In this document: piece after piece, positions 52,527-61,457 of the stretch
How positions within the stretch are numbered: position 1 is the stretch's first letter
How the letters are laid out: each line of letters opens with the position of its first letter
Assembly (NCBI RefSeq): GCF_050279675.1
Contig: NZ_JBNNUK010000011.1
Span: forward strand, 1-64,000
Length of the DNA: 64,000 bases
From: Viridibacillus sp050279675
GTDB taxonomy: Bacteria > Bacillota > Bacilli > Bacillales_A > Planococcaceae
Reading direction: 5' to 3'
Program-made: the position numbers and the translations under genes
The notes under the pieces: model-generated
The model's input: the letters and a program-made list of their open reading frames with translations, nothing else
Databases searched by the model: none
Told to the model about the DNA's origin: nothing

Positions 52527-52555
52527 AACTGCATAAATTTTTATGCAGTTTTTTC
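52527..52555 (+). terminator. dnaE terminator
   Basis: AACTGCATAAA (52527-52537) / TTTATGCAGTT (52540-52550), then TTTTC. It has been retained behind the gene remnant. Confidence 0.85.
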
Positions 52556-52593
52556 TTTACTTTCAAATAATTATTTTGTAAGATAAAGCCAAC

Positions 52594-52702
52594 TTCAAAA
52601 GTGGCCAGACCACTTTTGAATTCATTCAGTAAGAGACGCCATCATCTGAAGGTGGTGGATTTTGTTTCTTTATAGTAGGTATCCAAACACCTACTGAATG
52701 AA
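52594..52702 (+). repeat. Compact structured element beside the sequence gap
   Basis: First hairpin TTCAAAAGTGG (52594-52604) / CCACTTTTGAA (52610-52620). Immediately after comes an outer 11-bp inverted repeat TTCATTCAGTA (52621-52631) / TACTGAATGAA (52692-52702). It encloses CCATCATC-TGAA-GGTGGTGG and AGTAGGT (52674-52680) / ACCTACT (52689-52695), the latter competing with the outer stem. No ORF. It looks like a REP/MITE-type unit; such repeats could also have caused the assembly gap. Confidence 0.6.
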
Positions 52703-52735
52703 GATAAAGCCTTTGGATGCATTGTTTATCTGCGC

Positions 52736-52833
52736 NNNNNNNNNNNNNNNNNNNNNNNNNNNNNNNNNNNNNNNNNNNNNNNNNNNNNNNNNNNNNNNNN
52801 NNNNNNNNNNNNNNNNNNNNNNNNNNNNNNNNN
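52736..52833. other. Assembly gap (98 Ns)
   Basis: Unknown sequence. The true length may differ. It lies between the structured element and the start of the broken GntR gene. Confidence 1.
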
Positions 52834-52865
52834 AAGGCGAATAGATTGACCGAGGAGTTGATCGT

Positions 52866-53523
52866 ATGGATAAAAAAACCGAACAAAAGAAAGTGTTTTT
52901 AGATATCGTCCAACAATTACGACAACTTATAAAAATGGAAAAAATACAGGCTGGTGAAAAGTACCTTCCGAACGAGCCCTTTCAGAACGTCTGGGTGTCG
53001 GGCGATCCTCTGTGAGAGAGGCATTGCGAAGTTTAGAGTTGTTAGGTCTTATTAAAACGAGACATAGGTGAGGTACGTTTCTAGCTTCTACACAAAAGCA
53101 TCAGCTTGTAGAAATTTTGTCGATGTTTATATTAGAAGATTAAAAAAATCAAAAAAAGGATGTCGAATTAACGCGACAAATTCATGAAAAGGAAGCCATT
53201 CGCGTTATAAGTTGTACAGTGACTCTACGAACACTACCTGTGTAGGACAGTTTTTTTGTAAAGCTAGAGTTAGAGGTACGATTAATTGTCTGGATGTTTT
53301 ACGAGAAATTACGAGAAATAATCATCACGTCAGAAATCGTTTTTCACTAAAAGTCTGGTTTCAATTAGCAGTTTATGCCGGTGACCGTTTAAATCGAAAC
53401 TCAACAGAAGAAGAAAAATTAATCATTCAAACTATGTTGAAATCGATGCAGCTTGGCTATGAAAAAGAAGCATTAAAAGCTCTTACGAACCAAATGCTGA
53501 ACAAGGCATTTAGACAAACATAG
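52866..53523 (+). pseudogene. GntR/FadR-family regulator upstream of accDA, multiply broken
   Basis: ATG 52866 (GAGGAG upstream) starts KKVFLDIVQQLRQLIKMEKI, frame slips near 52975, then ALSERLGVGRSSVREALRSL then ELLGLIKTRHR: a clear GntR winged HTH of the FadR group. A TGA near 53068, a TAA near 53141 and further shifts follow. The C-terminal FCD-like end (FQLAVYAGDRLNRNSTEEEK) is in yet another frame to 53523. At least three lesions make it non-functional as written. Confidence 0.8.
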
Positions 53524-53535
53524 GGGGAGTAAAAC

Positions 53536-54384
53536 ATGGCAATACGTAGCTTATTTAGTAAAAAGAAAGAGGACGGACAGGAAAAGGGATTTCCAGAAGG
53601 ACTTATAACAAAATGTCCAGAATGCCGTCACATTCAGTTAACAAAGGAATTAGAAAAAAATCATAAAGTGTGTACAAAATGCGACCATCATTTCAAAATG
53701 ACTGCACAGGAGCGCGTAACATATTTCTTAGATGAAGGTTCATTTGTTTCAATGGATGATCATTTACAAACAAGTAATCCACTAAATTTCCCTGATTATG
53801 TAGAAAAAATTTCAGTGGCTAAACAACAAACGGGATTAAGCGAAGCTGTACTGACTGGGTTAGGTACTCTTGATGGAGAAGAAATTGTTGTAGCAATTAT
53901 GGATTCTCATTTCCGTATGGGCTCAATGGGCTCCGTTGTAGGAGAAAAAATCACACGTGCCGTTGAAAAAGCTATTGAATTACGTGTACCTGTTATTATC
54001 TTTACTGCTAGTGGTGGAGCGCGCATGCAAGAAGGTATTCTATCATTAATGCAAATGGTAAAAACGAGTGTGGAATTAAAACGTCATAGTGAAGAAGGAC
54101 TATTATTTATTTCGATCATGACGCACCCTACATACGGTGGCGTTTCAGCAAGCTTTGCTTCTGTTGGAGATATTAATATTGCAGAACCACAAGCATTGAT
54201 TGGCTTTGCTGGTCGCCGTGTAATCGAACAAACATTAAGAGAAAAATTACCAAATGATTTCCAAAAGTCAGAGTTTTTACTAGCGCATGGTCAGCTTGAT
54301 GCAATCTTCCATCGAAAAGATTTACGAAACCAAGTAGCAATGCTTGTAAAAATGCATACAAAAGGCGCTGTGCAACATGTCTAA
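53536..54384 (+). CDS. accD: Acetyl-CoA carboxylase carboxyltransferase beta subunit
   Basis: 282 aa, RBS AGGGGGAG. N-terminal zinc finger CPEC (about 28-31) and CTKC (about 47-50), then the crotonase-like carboxyltransferase core with ASGGARMQEGILSLMQM and THPTYGGVSASFASVGD. Catalyses transfer of carboxyl from biotin to acetyl-CoA, the committed step of fatty-acid synthesis, with AccA. Overlaps accA by 8 bases. Confidence 0.96.
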   Translation: MAIRSLFSKKKEDGQEKGFPEGLITKCPECRHIQLTKELEKNHKVCTKCDHHFKMTAQERVTYFLDEGSFVSMDDHLQTSNPLNFPDYVEKISVAKQQTGLSEAVLTGLGTLDGEEIVVAIMDSHFRMGSMGSVVGEKITRAVEKAIELRVPVIIFTASGGARMQEGILSLMQMVKTSVELKRHSEEGLLFISIMTHPTYGGVSASFASVGDINIAEPQALIGFAGRRVIEQTLREKLPNDFQKSEFLLAHGQLDAIFHRKDLRNQVAMLVKMHTKGAVQHV

Positions 54385-55333
54385 AAATTTAGCTTTTGAA
54401 GAACCAGTAGTACAATTACGAGAAAAAATTGATGAATTAAAAACGATTGCTACAGAGGCAGATATAGATATGACAAGCGAAATCGAAAAGCTTGAAACAC
54501 GTCTAACACAGCTAGAACAATCTATTTATGCCAATATGAAGCCATGGGATCGTGTACAGGTTGCTAGACATCCAGAACGACCAACTACTTTACAATATAT
54601 AGAAGCTATGTGTGAAAACTTTATTGAGTTACATGGAGATCGTACATTTGGTGATGATGCAGCTATTCTTGGAGGAATTGCTCTCTTTGAAGAACAGCCC
54701 GTAACAATTGTTGGACATCAACGCGGAAAATCAACTAAAGAAAATATTCGACGAAATTTTGGTATGCCACACCCTGAAGGATATCGTAAGGCATTACGCT
54801 TAATGAAGCAAGCTGAGAAATTTAAGCGCCCAATTATTTGTTTTATTGATACAAAAGGAGCCTACCCGGGTAAGGCAGCCGAGGAACGCGGCCCAAGTGA
54901 AGCCATTGCTAGAACTCTCTCTGAAATGGCGATTCTAACAGTACCAGTTATTAGTATTGTTATTGGGGAAGGCGGAAGTGGGGGTGCCATTGCATTAGGG
55001 GTAGCTAATCGCGTCTTTATGTTAGAGAACTCAACGTATTCGGTTATCTCGCCTGAAGGGGCTGCATCGATCTTATGGCGAGATGGTAGCCTAGGGAAGC
55101 AAGCTGCAGAAGCAATGCGTATAACAGCACCTGACTTAAAAGAGCTCGACGTTATTGATGGAATAATCCCTGAAATAACTGGTGGAGCACACCGCAATGT
55201 TGCGAAGCAAGCATCTTATATAAAAGAATGTATAAGCGTCACACTAAAAGCATTGAATTCTCTAAATGGCGAACAATTAATTGAAGATCGCTATGAGAAA
55301 TTCAGAAAGATTGGACAATATAAAGAAGTTTAA
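54377..55333 (+). CDS. accA: Acetyl-CoA carboxylase carboxyltransferase alpha subunit
   Basis: 318 aa. An N-terminal helical part (EEPVVQLREKIDELKTIA) is followed by the core with GHQRGKSTKENIRRNFGMPH, FIDTKGAYPGKAAEERGPSE and IGEGGSGGAIALG. The start overlaps the accD end, so stoichiometric co-translation is expected. Intact, unlike the regulator gene upstream. Confidence 0.96.
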   Translation: MSKNLAFEEPVVQLREKIDELKTIATEADIDMTSEIEKLETRLTQLEQSIYANMKPWDRVQVARHPERPTTLQYIEAMCENFIELHGDRTFGDDAAILGGIALFEEQPVTIVGHQRGKSTKENIRRNFGMPHPEGYRKALRLMKQAEKFKRPIICFIDTKGAYPGKAAEERGPSEAIARTLSEMAILTVPVISIVIGEGGSGGAIALGVANRVFMLENSTYSVISPEGAASILWRDGSLGKQAAEAMRITAPDLKELDVIDGIIPEITGGAHRNVAKQASYIKECISVTLKALNSLNGEQLIEDRYEKFRKIGQYKEV

Positions 55334-55436
55334 ATTCATTTTTAGGTTATTGGACATGTGAATTTGTTCGTAAAGAGATAAAAAATGTTTCTTAAATAAA
55401 TTAATATCCTAATGATGGAAGAAAAAAGATTGATCA

Positions 55437-55497
55437 TTTATAATAAAGTTCGATTATTTGTAATATAGTTTGATAAAAATAACTTCGCATTTAAATA
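55437..55497 (+). repeat. Degenerate tandem units related to 52184-52260
   Basis: Successive units of about 19-20 bases: AATAAAGTTCGATTATTTGT, AATATAGTTTGATAAAAAT, AACTTCGCATTTAAATAAA. They resemble the AAAGTTxCGATxxTTATAA units on the other side of the acc locus. Similarity is moderate and could be partly AT bias. Confidence 0.4.
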
Positions 55498-55545
55498 AAA
55501 CCCACGCATTTTGATCAAACTTTTTTCAAAATGCGTGGGTTTCTT
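55498..55545 (+). terminator. accDA terminator
   Basis: AAACCCACGCATTTTGA (55498-55514) / TCAAAATGCGTGGGTTT (55526-55542), 17-bp perfect stem, then CTTCT. The only strong hairpin after accA. Confidence 0.88.
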
Positions 55546-55763
55546 CTATTATAAAATCAACGATTGCAACAAACTTTTAATCAAACTTTATTCCAAACCT
55601 ACATCAACAATTGATGTCGATTCCGTTTTATAATTTCATTTTATAATGTGTAACATTCTATTAATAAATTAATAGATTAATTATTATAAATCATTTCTTG
55701 ACTTTTAATAAAAGTAGTAGTAGGTTTGTTTCGTTAAGTAACATATTTATACTAAAAATTAGG

Positions 55764-55798
55764 CTAACGCATGATATGTAATCATGCGTTAGTTTTTT
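55764..55798 (+). terminator. Orphan intrinsic terminator
   Basis: CTAACGCATGAT (55764-55775) / ATCATGCGTTAG (55781-55792), then TTTTTT. A second strong terminator 220 bases after the accDA one with no ORF between. It may end a small RNA. The spacer 55546-56060 otherwise has no gene. Confidence 0.85.
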
Positions 55799-56076
55799 AG
55801 TTTGTGTAACTTTATATTCATATATGTATCGAGTTGACAGGGTTAATGGTATGTATAATTCAGAATAAACTATTTTTTTGTGAGTATAAAGTTATGGTAA
55901 AATGAGACTATTATTTTTGATATTATGATGTATAATGCTAGATGGAGGTTATTTAACGAAAATTGATTTAAAGTCATATATTTATTATGAACATGAATAT
56001 TTTTCAGAATATATTTAATTAAGTAGGTAATCTTTTTATAGAATTACATAAAACAAACTAAAGGGTGAGAGTAATT

Positions 56077-57780
56077 TTGGGAAAAATACTAGGATTTAAA
56101 AACTTCAAAACAGTAAGAGCGAAAATAACATGTGGCTTTATATTCGTAGTACTTATGATGACAGCATATAATGTTTATAGCTATGTTATGCTGCATAACT
56201 CAGCAAAATCAACAAAGAATATTATTGGATTTGAGTTAAAAATATTAGCAGCAGATGATGAGTTGGCTTCATCATTTTCAAAACGAATGGCGGCAGCTAG
56301 AGGTTACGTTATTACTGGTGACAGAAAATATAAAGAAAAATTTGATGATTTAACAGGTATCGCTGAAGAAAACGCAGCGATTGTTGGAGGATTAACTTCC
56401 TCGATAAAATTAGATGAAACAGTTGAAAAAGCAAGAGTTTGGCGTACATATATAAAAGAAGATGTATTTGAAGAATATGATCGTGGAAATAAACAACTAG
56501 CTGCAGATAACCTGATGGCGGTGGATAAACAAGCCAATGAAATACAGCAAGGTTATGAAGAGTTAGCAGATTCTCGTAAAGAGTCCATAAAGAAAATAGG
56601 TAAAAAGATGATTAATGATGGGAGAAATAATCAAATAATTAGTATTGTTTTAACTATTTTACTTACAATCTTTTCAGTGATAGTGGCTTATATAACCGCT
56701 CGCATAATCGTAAAACCAATTAAACTCGTGGCAAATCGTATGACGGAGATGTCACAAGGTGATATAAGTCAGCCAGACCTTCCAAAAACGTCTGAAGACG
56801 AGATTGGACAATTAATTGAAGCGACCAATTTAATGAGTAAAAATGTTCATGAAATTTTGAGTAATATTCAAGATGTGTCCAATCAAGTGGCTTCAAATAG
56901 TGAAGAACTTGCACAATCTGCATTAGAAGTAAAAACGGGTAGTACACAAATAGCATTAACTATGCAAGAAATTGCTGAAGGAACTGAATCCCAAGCAAGT
57001 AACGCAAGTGATTTAGCAACAGTGATGGACTCATTTACTCAAAAAGTAAAAGAAGCAAATTATGAAGGTGAGAAAATGAACAATCATACTTCGAATGTTC
57101 AAAGTCTTACACATGAAGGCAGTAAACTAATGATAGATTCTACTGAACAAATGCGTAAAATTGATGGAATCGTTCAAGAATCAGTGCAAAAAGTAGAAAA
57201 TTTAGCAGTGCAATCTTTAGAAATTTCAAAATTGGTATCTGTCATTACAAGTATTGCAGATCAAACAAATTTACTTGCTTTAAACGCAGCAATTGAAGCA
57301 GCACGTGCTGGTGAACAAGGAAAAGGTTTTGCTGTCGTAGCTGATGAAGTACGAAAGTTAGCAGAACAAGTAACGTTCTCAGTAACTGATATAGCTGGTA
57401 TTGTTCAAAAGATACAACAAGAAACAAAAAATGTAACAACTTCACTCCAAAGTGGTTATGAGGAAGTGATTCAAGGAACAGAACAAATCGCCTCTACAGG
57501 TGTGACATTCAACAATATTTCAAATGCTATTGGTGATATGATTGATAATATTAATGTCATTTCAAATAATTTAAGTGGTATTTCTCAAACAACTTTACAA
57601 ATTAATCACTCAATTGATGATATTGCTGCTGTCTCTCAGGAGTCTGCAGCAGGAGTAGAGGAAACTACTGCAACTGTTCAACAAACTACAAGTTCGATGG
57701 AAGAAATTTCGAATAGCTCAGATCATCTAGCTGAACTTGCAGAAGAACTTAATTTACAAGTACAGAAATTTAAATTGTAA
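56077..57780 (+). CDS. Methyl-accepting chemotaxis protein with extracellular sensor
   Basis: 567 aa from TTG 56077 (AAGGGTGAG about eight bases upstream); an in-frame GTG at 56065 lies inside that site. Membrane helices at about 19-41 and 185-208 flank an all-helical four-helix-bundle/CHASE3-like sensor (DDELASSFSKRMAAARGYVI). Then come HAMP and the signalling domain with LLALNAAIEAARAGEQGKGF. Unlike the receptor at 16025 it has a full external domain. Single gene. Confidence 0.92.
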   Translation: MGKILGFKNFKTVRAKITCGFIFVVLMMTAYNVYSYVMLHNSAKSTKNIIGFELKILAADDELASSFSKRMAAARGYVITGDRKYKEKFDDLTGIAEENAAIVGGLTSSIKLDETVEKARVWRTYIKEDVFEEYDRGNKQLAADNLMAVDKQANEIQQGYEELADSRKESIKKIGKKMINDGRNNQIISIVLTILLTIFSVIVAYITARIIVKPIKLVANRMTEMSQGDISQPDLPKTSEDEIGQLIEATNLMSKNVHEILSNIQDVSNQVASNSEELAQSALEVKTGSTQIALTMQEIAEGTESQASNASDLATVMDSFTQKVKEANYEGEKMNNHTSNVQSLTHEGSKLMIDSTEQMRKIDGIVQESVQKVENLAVQSLEISKLVSVITSIADQTNLLALNAAIEAARAGEQGKGFAVVADEVRKLAEQVTFSVTDIAGIVQKIQQETKNVTTSLQSGYEEVIQGTEQIASTGVTFNNISNAIGDMIDNINVISNNLSGISQTTLQINHSIDDIAAVSQESAAGVEETTATVQQTTSSMEEISNSSDHLAELAEELNLQVQKFKL

Positions 57781-57787
57781 TTTGCAG

Positions 57788-57823
57788 AAAAAACCAGGTT
57801 CTCCATCGAGAATCTGGTTTTTT
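57788..57823 (+). terminator. Chemoreceptor terminator
   Basis: AAAAAACCAGGTTCTC (57788-57803)-CATC-GAGAATCTGGTTTTTT (57808-57823). 16-bp stem with T-run. Confidence 0.92.
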
Positions 57824-58077
57824 ATAGGTATTAAAGAAATGAGCTGCGTTGTTTGGAAATTTAAGCCTTAACTTCAGAAGTTATGTGAGAAAACTTATAA
57901 GAAGTACTATGGAAATTGATATTAAAGACGAATTTTTGTTTGTCTTCTGATTTTGTAAGTTATTTATTTTTTAATACTTAACTTTGTTATGATAATAAAA
58001 CCAATATTATTATTTTTCGACGTACTGATAATATGAAATATTATTTCGAATATGTAGCAATGATAAAGGAGAGTATC

Positions 58078-58872
58078 ATGTACACGATTGGACAAGTCGC
58101 TAAATTTTTAGGTGTATCTAGAGATACCTTGAAATTTTATGAAGAAAAGGAATTAGTGAAACCTAAGCAAAATATTGAGAATGGGTATAGAAAATATGAT
58201 CGTTTTGATATATATGATATAACCACAGTAAATTTCTATAGAGAAATGGATATTGAAATAAAAAAAATCCAGGAATTAAGAAAGAGCAAGAGTATAGAGG
58301 GAATAAAATCATTATTAGAAGAGAAAGAACAAGCGGTTTTAGAAGAAATAGAATATAAAAAGCTTCTTTTAAAAAAGCTTCAGATCGTAAAAGAAGATTG
58401 AGAAAAAATTAAACAATTCTTAGGAGAATACACAATAAAAGAAATGAAGCCTTTAGAAATAAAAGGAGAAATAGAGCATTTCACTGCGTATGATGAATAT
58501 GAAACTCTTAAAGAGAACACGGACAGCTTGAAAAAAGCAGTTACTCTAACTTCTTTAAGAAGAGTCATAAGATTCAATGACGAAGGTATTCTAGAAGATA
58601 AGTTTATCATTGTAAGAAAAGTAGCAGACTTTCATAAGGAAATTGAAGGTGAAATTCTATCTCATCCAAAATGTATGTATACCGTTATTGAAGATGGCAG
58701 ATGGTCAACTGGTGGAAAAAATACTGACCATAACGTGGAAACGAGTTTAAGAAAAGCAGCAATAGAAAATGGGTATGAACTGTTGGGGCTAGTTTATATA
58801 AATCTATTACTTACCACTTATGAAGATGGACTTGAACGTGTATTTTTAGAAATGTATGTGCCTATAAAATAA
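58078..58872 (+). pseudogene. MerR regulator with GyrI-like effector domain, split by TGA
   Basis: From ATG 58078 (AAAGGAG upstream) a MerR HTH reads MYTIGQVAKFLGVSRDTLKF then YEEKELVKP, followed by the dimerisation coiled coil to residue 107. TGA at 58399-58401 stops it. The same frame then continues without gap (EKIKQFLGEYTIKEMKPLEI) into a GyrI-like domain ending at 58872 (ENGYELLGLVYINLLL; LERVFLEMYVPIK). Total would be 264 codons. Either a nonsense mutation, a sequencing error, or two polypeptides (the second from ATG 58444). Confidence 0.8.
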
Positions 58873-58884
58873 TGCAAACATGTA

Positions 58885-58915
58885 TTGACCTGTGAGTAAC
58901 CCCTAGGTTTAAGCT
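58885..58915 (+). promoter_or_regulatory. MerR-type promoter (19-bp spacer) before CPBP gene
   Basis: TTGACC (58885-58890), a 19-bp spacer, TAAGCT (58910-58915). The spacer contains a partial dyad (ACCTGTGAGT/CCCCTAGGT). Elongated 19-bp spacers are the hallmark of promoters activated by MerR-family proteins, and a MerR gene lies just upstream. Confidence 0.65.
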
Positions 58916-58980
58916 GAATGTATTCGTAAATATGAGCATATTGTATTTACGAAATACTTAGTTTGAAGAGGGGATTATAC

Positions 58981-59814
58981 ATGAATAGTGAAAAGAGACT
59001 AAAAAAACCAGTAGCAAGTTTTATTCTGCTAACCAATATCATTTTTTTTCCACTTTTTTGTCTTGTAGGAGCCATAAAGATGTTAGGGTTGCCTGAATGG
59101 ATCTTTAATGTAATGCTCTGTATATCAGCTTGGTCCTCAACCTTTGCTTTTGCAGCGTTATTTAAGAAAATCTATCCTGGGCAGAGTATTATACAATTTG
59201 TAAAAGATAAATTCAAGAATAAACTTAAATTTTCTGTGATTCTTACTGTGATTATGATTCAAGCCTTCATATTTTTGATGATTATGTTTCTCGTATCTAA
59301 TAACAGTGAAGCAGACTCAATTTTTACGATATCTTCATGGGGAATGCTGATCTATTTCTTTTTGAAAAATCTTCTGTCAGGGCCACTAGGAGAAGAAATG
59401 GGATGGAGAGGTTTCGCTCTAATGGAGCTCCAAAAGAAACATTCGCCATTAAAAGCTGCGATCATCATCGGATTTTGGTGGGGGATGTGGCATCTACCCA
59501 TATGGTTTACTACAGGGTACGAGGGCATTGATTTAATCAAATATATGCTATTCTTTATGATTGCAATCCTATCCACTACAATCATCATGACAGCATTTTA
59601 TAACTTAAATCAGAATTTAATCATCCCAATCGTCATTCATCAATTCTTTAACTTTTTTATTGGCATCATCAATGGAAACTTAATCGATTTAATGATGTAT
59701 AACGCAATTTTTTATTTTGTAGTTGCACTTTTAATCATCGTTATAAATCCAAAGAAAGTATTGTATGGCAAGGAAGCTACAAACATTGTTGATGGAAAGC
59801 ATTACATGATTTAG
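58981..59814 (+). CDS. CPBP family intramembrane metalloprotease
   Basis: 277 aa from ATG 58981 (GAGGGG upstream; a TTG six codons earlier is disfavoured). About eight membrane helices. CPBP/Abi motifs: GPLGEEMGWRGFALMELQ (EExxxR-like), GFWWGMWHLPIW, and HQFFNFFIG. Members include CAAX-prenyl-protease-like enzymes and bacteriocin self-immunity proteins. Probably activated by the MerR protein encoded upstream. Confidence 0.9.
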   Translation: MNSEKRLKKPVASFILLTNIIFFPLFCLVGAIKMLGLPEWIFNVMLCISAWSSTFAFAALFKKIYPGQSIIQFVKDKFKNKLKFSVILTVIMIQAFIFLMIMFLVSNNSEADSIFTISSWGMLIYFFLKNLLSGPLGEEMGWRGFALMELQKKHSPLKAAIIIGFWWGMWHLPIWFTTGYEGIDLIKYMLFFMIAILSTTIIMTAFYNLNQNLIIPIVIHQFFNFFIGIINGNLIDLMMYNAIFYFVVALLIIVINPKKVLYGKEATNIVDGKHYMI

Positions 59815-59833
59815 TGATAGTTTGTACAGTTAT

Positions 59834-59867
59834 ACACTTAAATTATCGGGAGCGTTAGTTGATGAAG
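59834..59867 (+). repeat. Palindromic intergenic repeat, copy I
   Basis: CACTTAAATTATCGGGAGCG followed by TTAGTTGATGAAGG, just after the CPBP stop. Same core as the copies in the 1.8-6.8 kb region, 53 kb away, again at the 3' side of a single accessory gene. Confidence 0.6.
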
Positions 59868-59920
59868 GTTTAATAAAATATCAAAATTTTGTATAAAGAG
59901 ATGAATCTATTACATTTAAT

Positions 59921-59961
59921 AATAGCATGTTATGAACATTTGACGTTCATAACATGCTATT
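59921..59961 (+). terminator. Strong bidirectional terminator
   Basis: AATAGCATGTTATGAAC (59921-59937) / GTTCATAACATGCTATT (59945-59961), 17-bp perfect stem between the convergent CPBP and YhgE-like genes. Confidence 0.88.
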
Positions 59962-60010
59962 TTATTAGCTTAGCGTTGTTTAGTGCTTAACTATAAACTT
60001 ATTTCACAAA

Positions 60011-61246
60011 TTACTCTGCAGTAGACACAGCGGATTGATTACGATTATCTTTATTGAATTTTATGCGACTAATGATATAGCAAAGTACAACACTAACTAC
60101 AAAAAAGATTGATAAGGTGATTAGCGCTGAAGACATACCTGATGCCATTCTACCATCGTAATAAATCAATGAACGCATACCGTCTACTAAATAATGAGTT
60201 GGTAAAATGTTACTAAAGAATTGGTGAACAGACGGTAAAATGTTTATTGGAATTGGTCCGCCACTTGCAAATATTCCCATCATATTGATAGGGAAGGCGA
60301 TCAATAAACTCCATCTACCAAAGTATAGATTGAATACTTGGAAGAACATGAACATCGTCATAGAGCCGAAAATAAGGAATCCTAGTATGGACAATAAATT
60401 TGCTGTATGCCCAACATTATAAACGGCAAATGTACAAATTACTAATAAAACTGACATGAGTGCAGTCATACAAAACCCAAATATTATTTCTGCATTTAAG
60501 ACGGCATGTTTTTTTATTTTCATGCCATGTGTTTTTAAGGCTGTATACATAGAATCTACATAACCATTTACCATTTGAGATCCCATCATACCTGTAATCA
60601 TGCATAATAATGCCAATATAAAAGGTGTCATCCCATTATCATTTTTGACGACAGAAATATTTTTTTCATTCATTTGAATAGGATTGGCTAAGACAAGTGC
60701 ATTTTCTGGTGAAAGGGTAGATTTAGAGCTATGCAATGATCCTGAAATTTGCTCGGTTACACTTTTGGAAATACTTGATGCCACTGCTTGTAAAGAAGAT
60801 TGTGCAATCCCAGAAGCAAATTGACCCCCAGCTTTGTTTACAATTAATTCAAGTTCTGCTTGTTTTGTATTCTTTTTATTTTGTAATAATTGACTTTGTA
60901 ACTGTAGCATTGATTTTGTGTAATTTTTTGGAATGATTAATGCAGCATAGGCTTTATTATCTTTTAAAATAGCTAAGCCTGCTTCTTTATTTGATGCATT
61001 CTTCCATTTAATGGCGGTACTGACCTTGGAACTAACAATATTTGCACTAATTAGTTTACCCATATCAATTTTCTGCCCGTCCACTTTGCCACCTTCGTCT
61101 TCATTAACAATAACGATTGGGAAATTTTGAACGTTTGGCGTGGCTTTAGAGAAAATTGGAATGTAGATGACTGCCATGATAATCATCAGTGTGGATACCA
61201 TCCAGACGGGTGTCCACATACTTTTAGTCTTTAAAAATCTTTTCAT
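60011..61246 (-). CDS. YhgE/Pip-like ABC-2-type membrane protein
   Basis: 411 aa from ATG 61246 (GAGGAG seven bases upstream; the longer frame adds residues without a ribosome site). N-terminal helix (WTPVWMVSTLMIIMAVIYIP), an extracellular domain of about 180 residues starting FPIVIVNEDEGGKVDGQKID, then five helices (from about 215). This is the DUF3533/ABC-2 permease layout seen in YhgE and phage-infection-protein relatives. Divergent from a TetR gene, which probably represses it. May export or remodel an envelope compound. Confidence 0.85.
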   Translation of the reverse strand: MKRFLKTKSMWTPVWMVSTLMIIMAVIYIPIFSKATPNVQNFPIVIVNEDEGGKVDGQKIDMGKLISANIVSSKVSTAIKWKNASNKEAGLAILKDNKAYAALIIPKNYTKSMLQLQSQLLQNKKNTKQAELELIVNKAGGQFASGIAQSSLQAVASSISKSVTEQISGSLHSSKSTLSPENALVLANPIQMNEKNISVVKNDNGMTPFILALLCMITGMMGSQMVNGYVDSMYTALKTHGMKIKKHAVLNAEIIFGFCMTALMSVLLVICTFAVYNVGHTANLLSILGFLIFGSMTMFMFFQVFNLYFGRWSLLIAFPINMMGIFASGGPIPINILPSVHQFFSNILPTHYLVDGMRSLIYYDGRMASGMSSALITLSIFFVVSVVLCYIISRIKFNKDNRNQSAVSTAE

Positions 61247-61285
61247 ACAAATACTCCTCGATTTCATGTAAAATAATTTTGTTAT

Positions 61286-61322
61286 TGATACTATTAATAT
61301 CATTATGATAGTATCACTATCA
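61286..61322 (-). promoter_or_regulatory. Overlapping palindromes, probable TetR operator
   Basis: TGATACTAT (61286-61294) / ATAGTATCA (61308-61316), and overlapping TGATAGT (61306-61312) / ACTATCA (61316-61322). Lies between the YhgE-like gene and the divergent TetR gene, 40 bases from the former's start. Confidence 0.65.
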
Positions 61323-61457
61323 ATGTGATAAATACAATATCATGAATAGCTATGATAATACAATGAAAAAGTATAGAATGACGATTTTGACTTTCTTCAC
61401 CCTATTTGATAGAATCACAAGCGTCTAGAAGAACGGTAAAAAGGAGAGTGTACTACT

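Noticed and set aside
52626..52902. Open frames crossing the N gap on both strands
   Set aside because: They are open only because unknown bases are translated as X.
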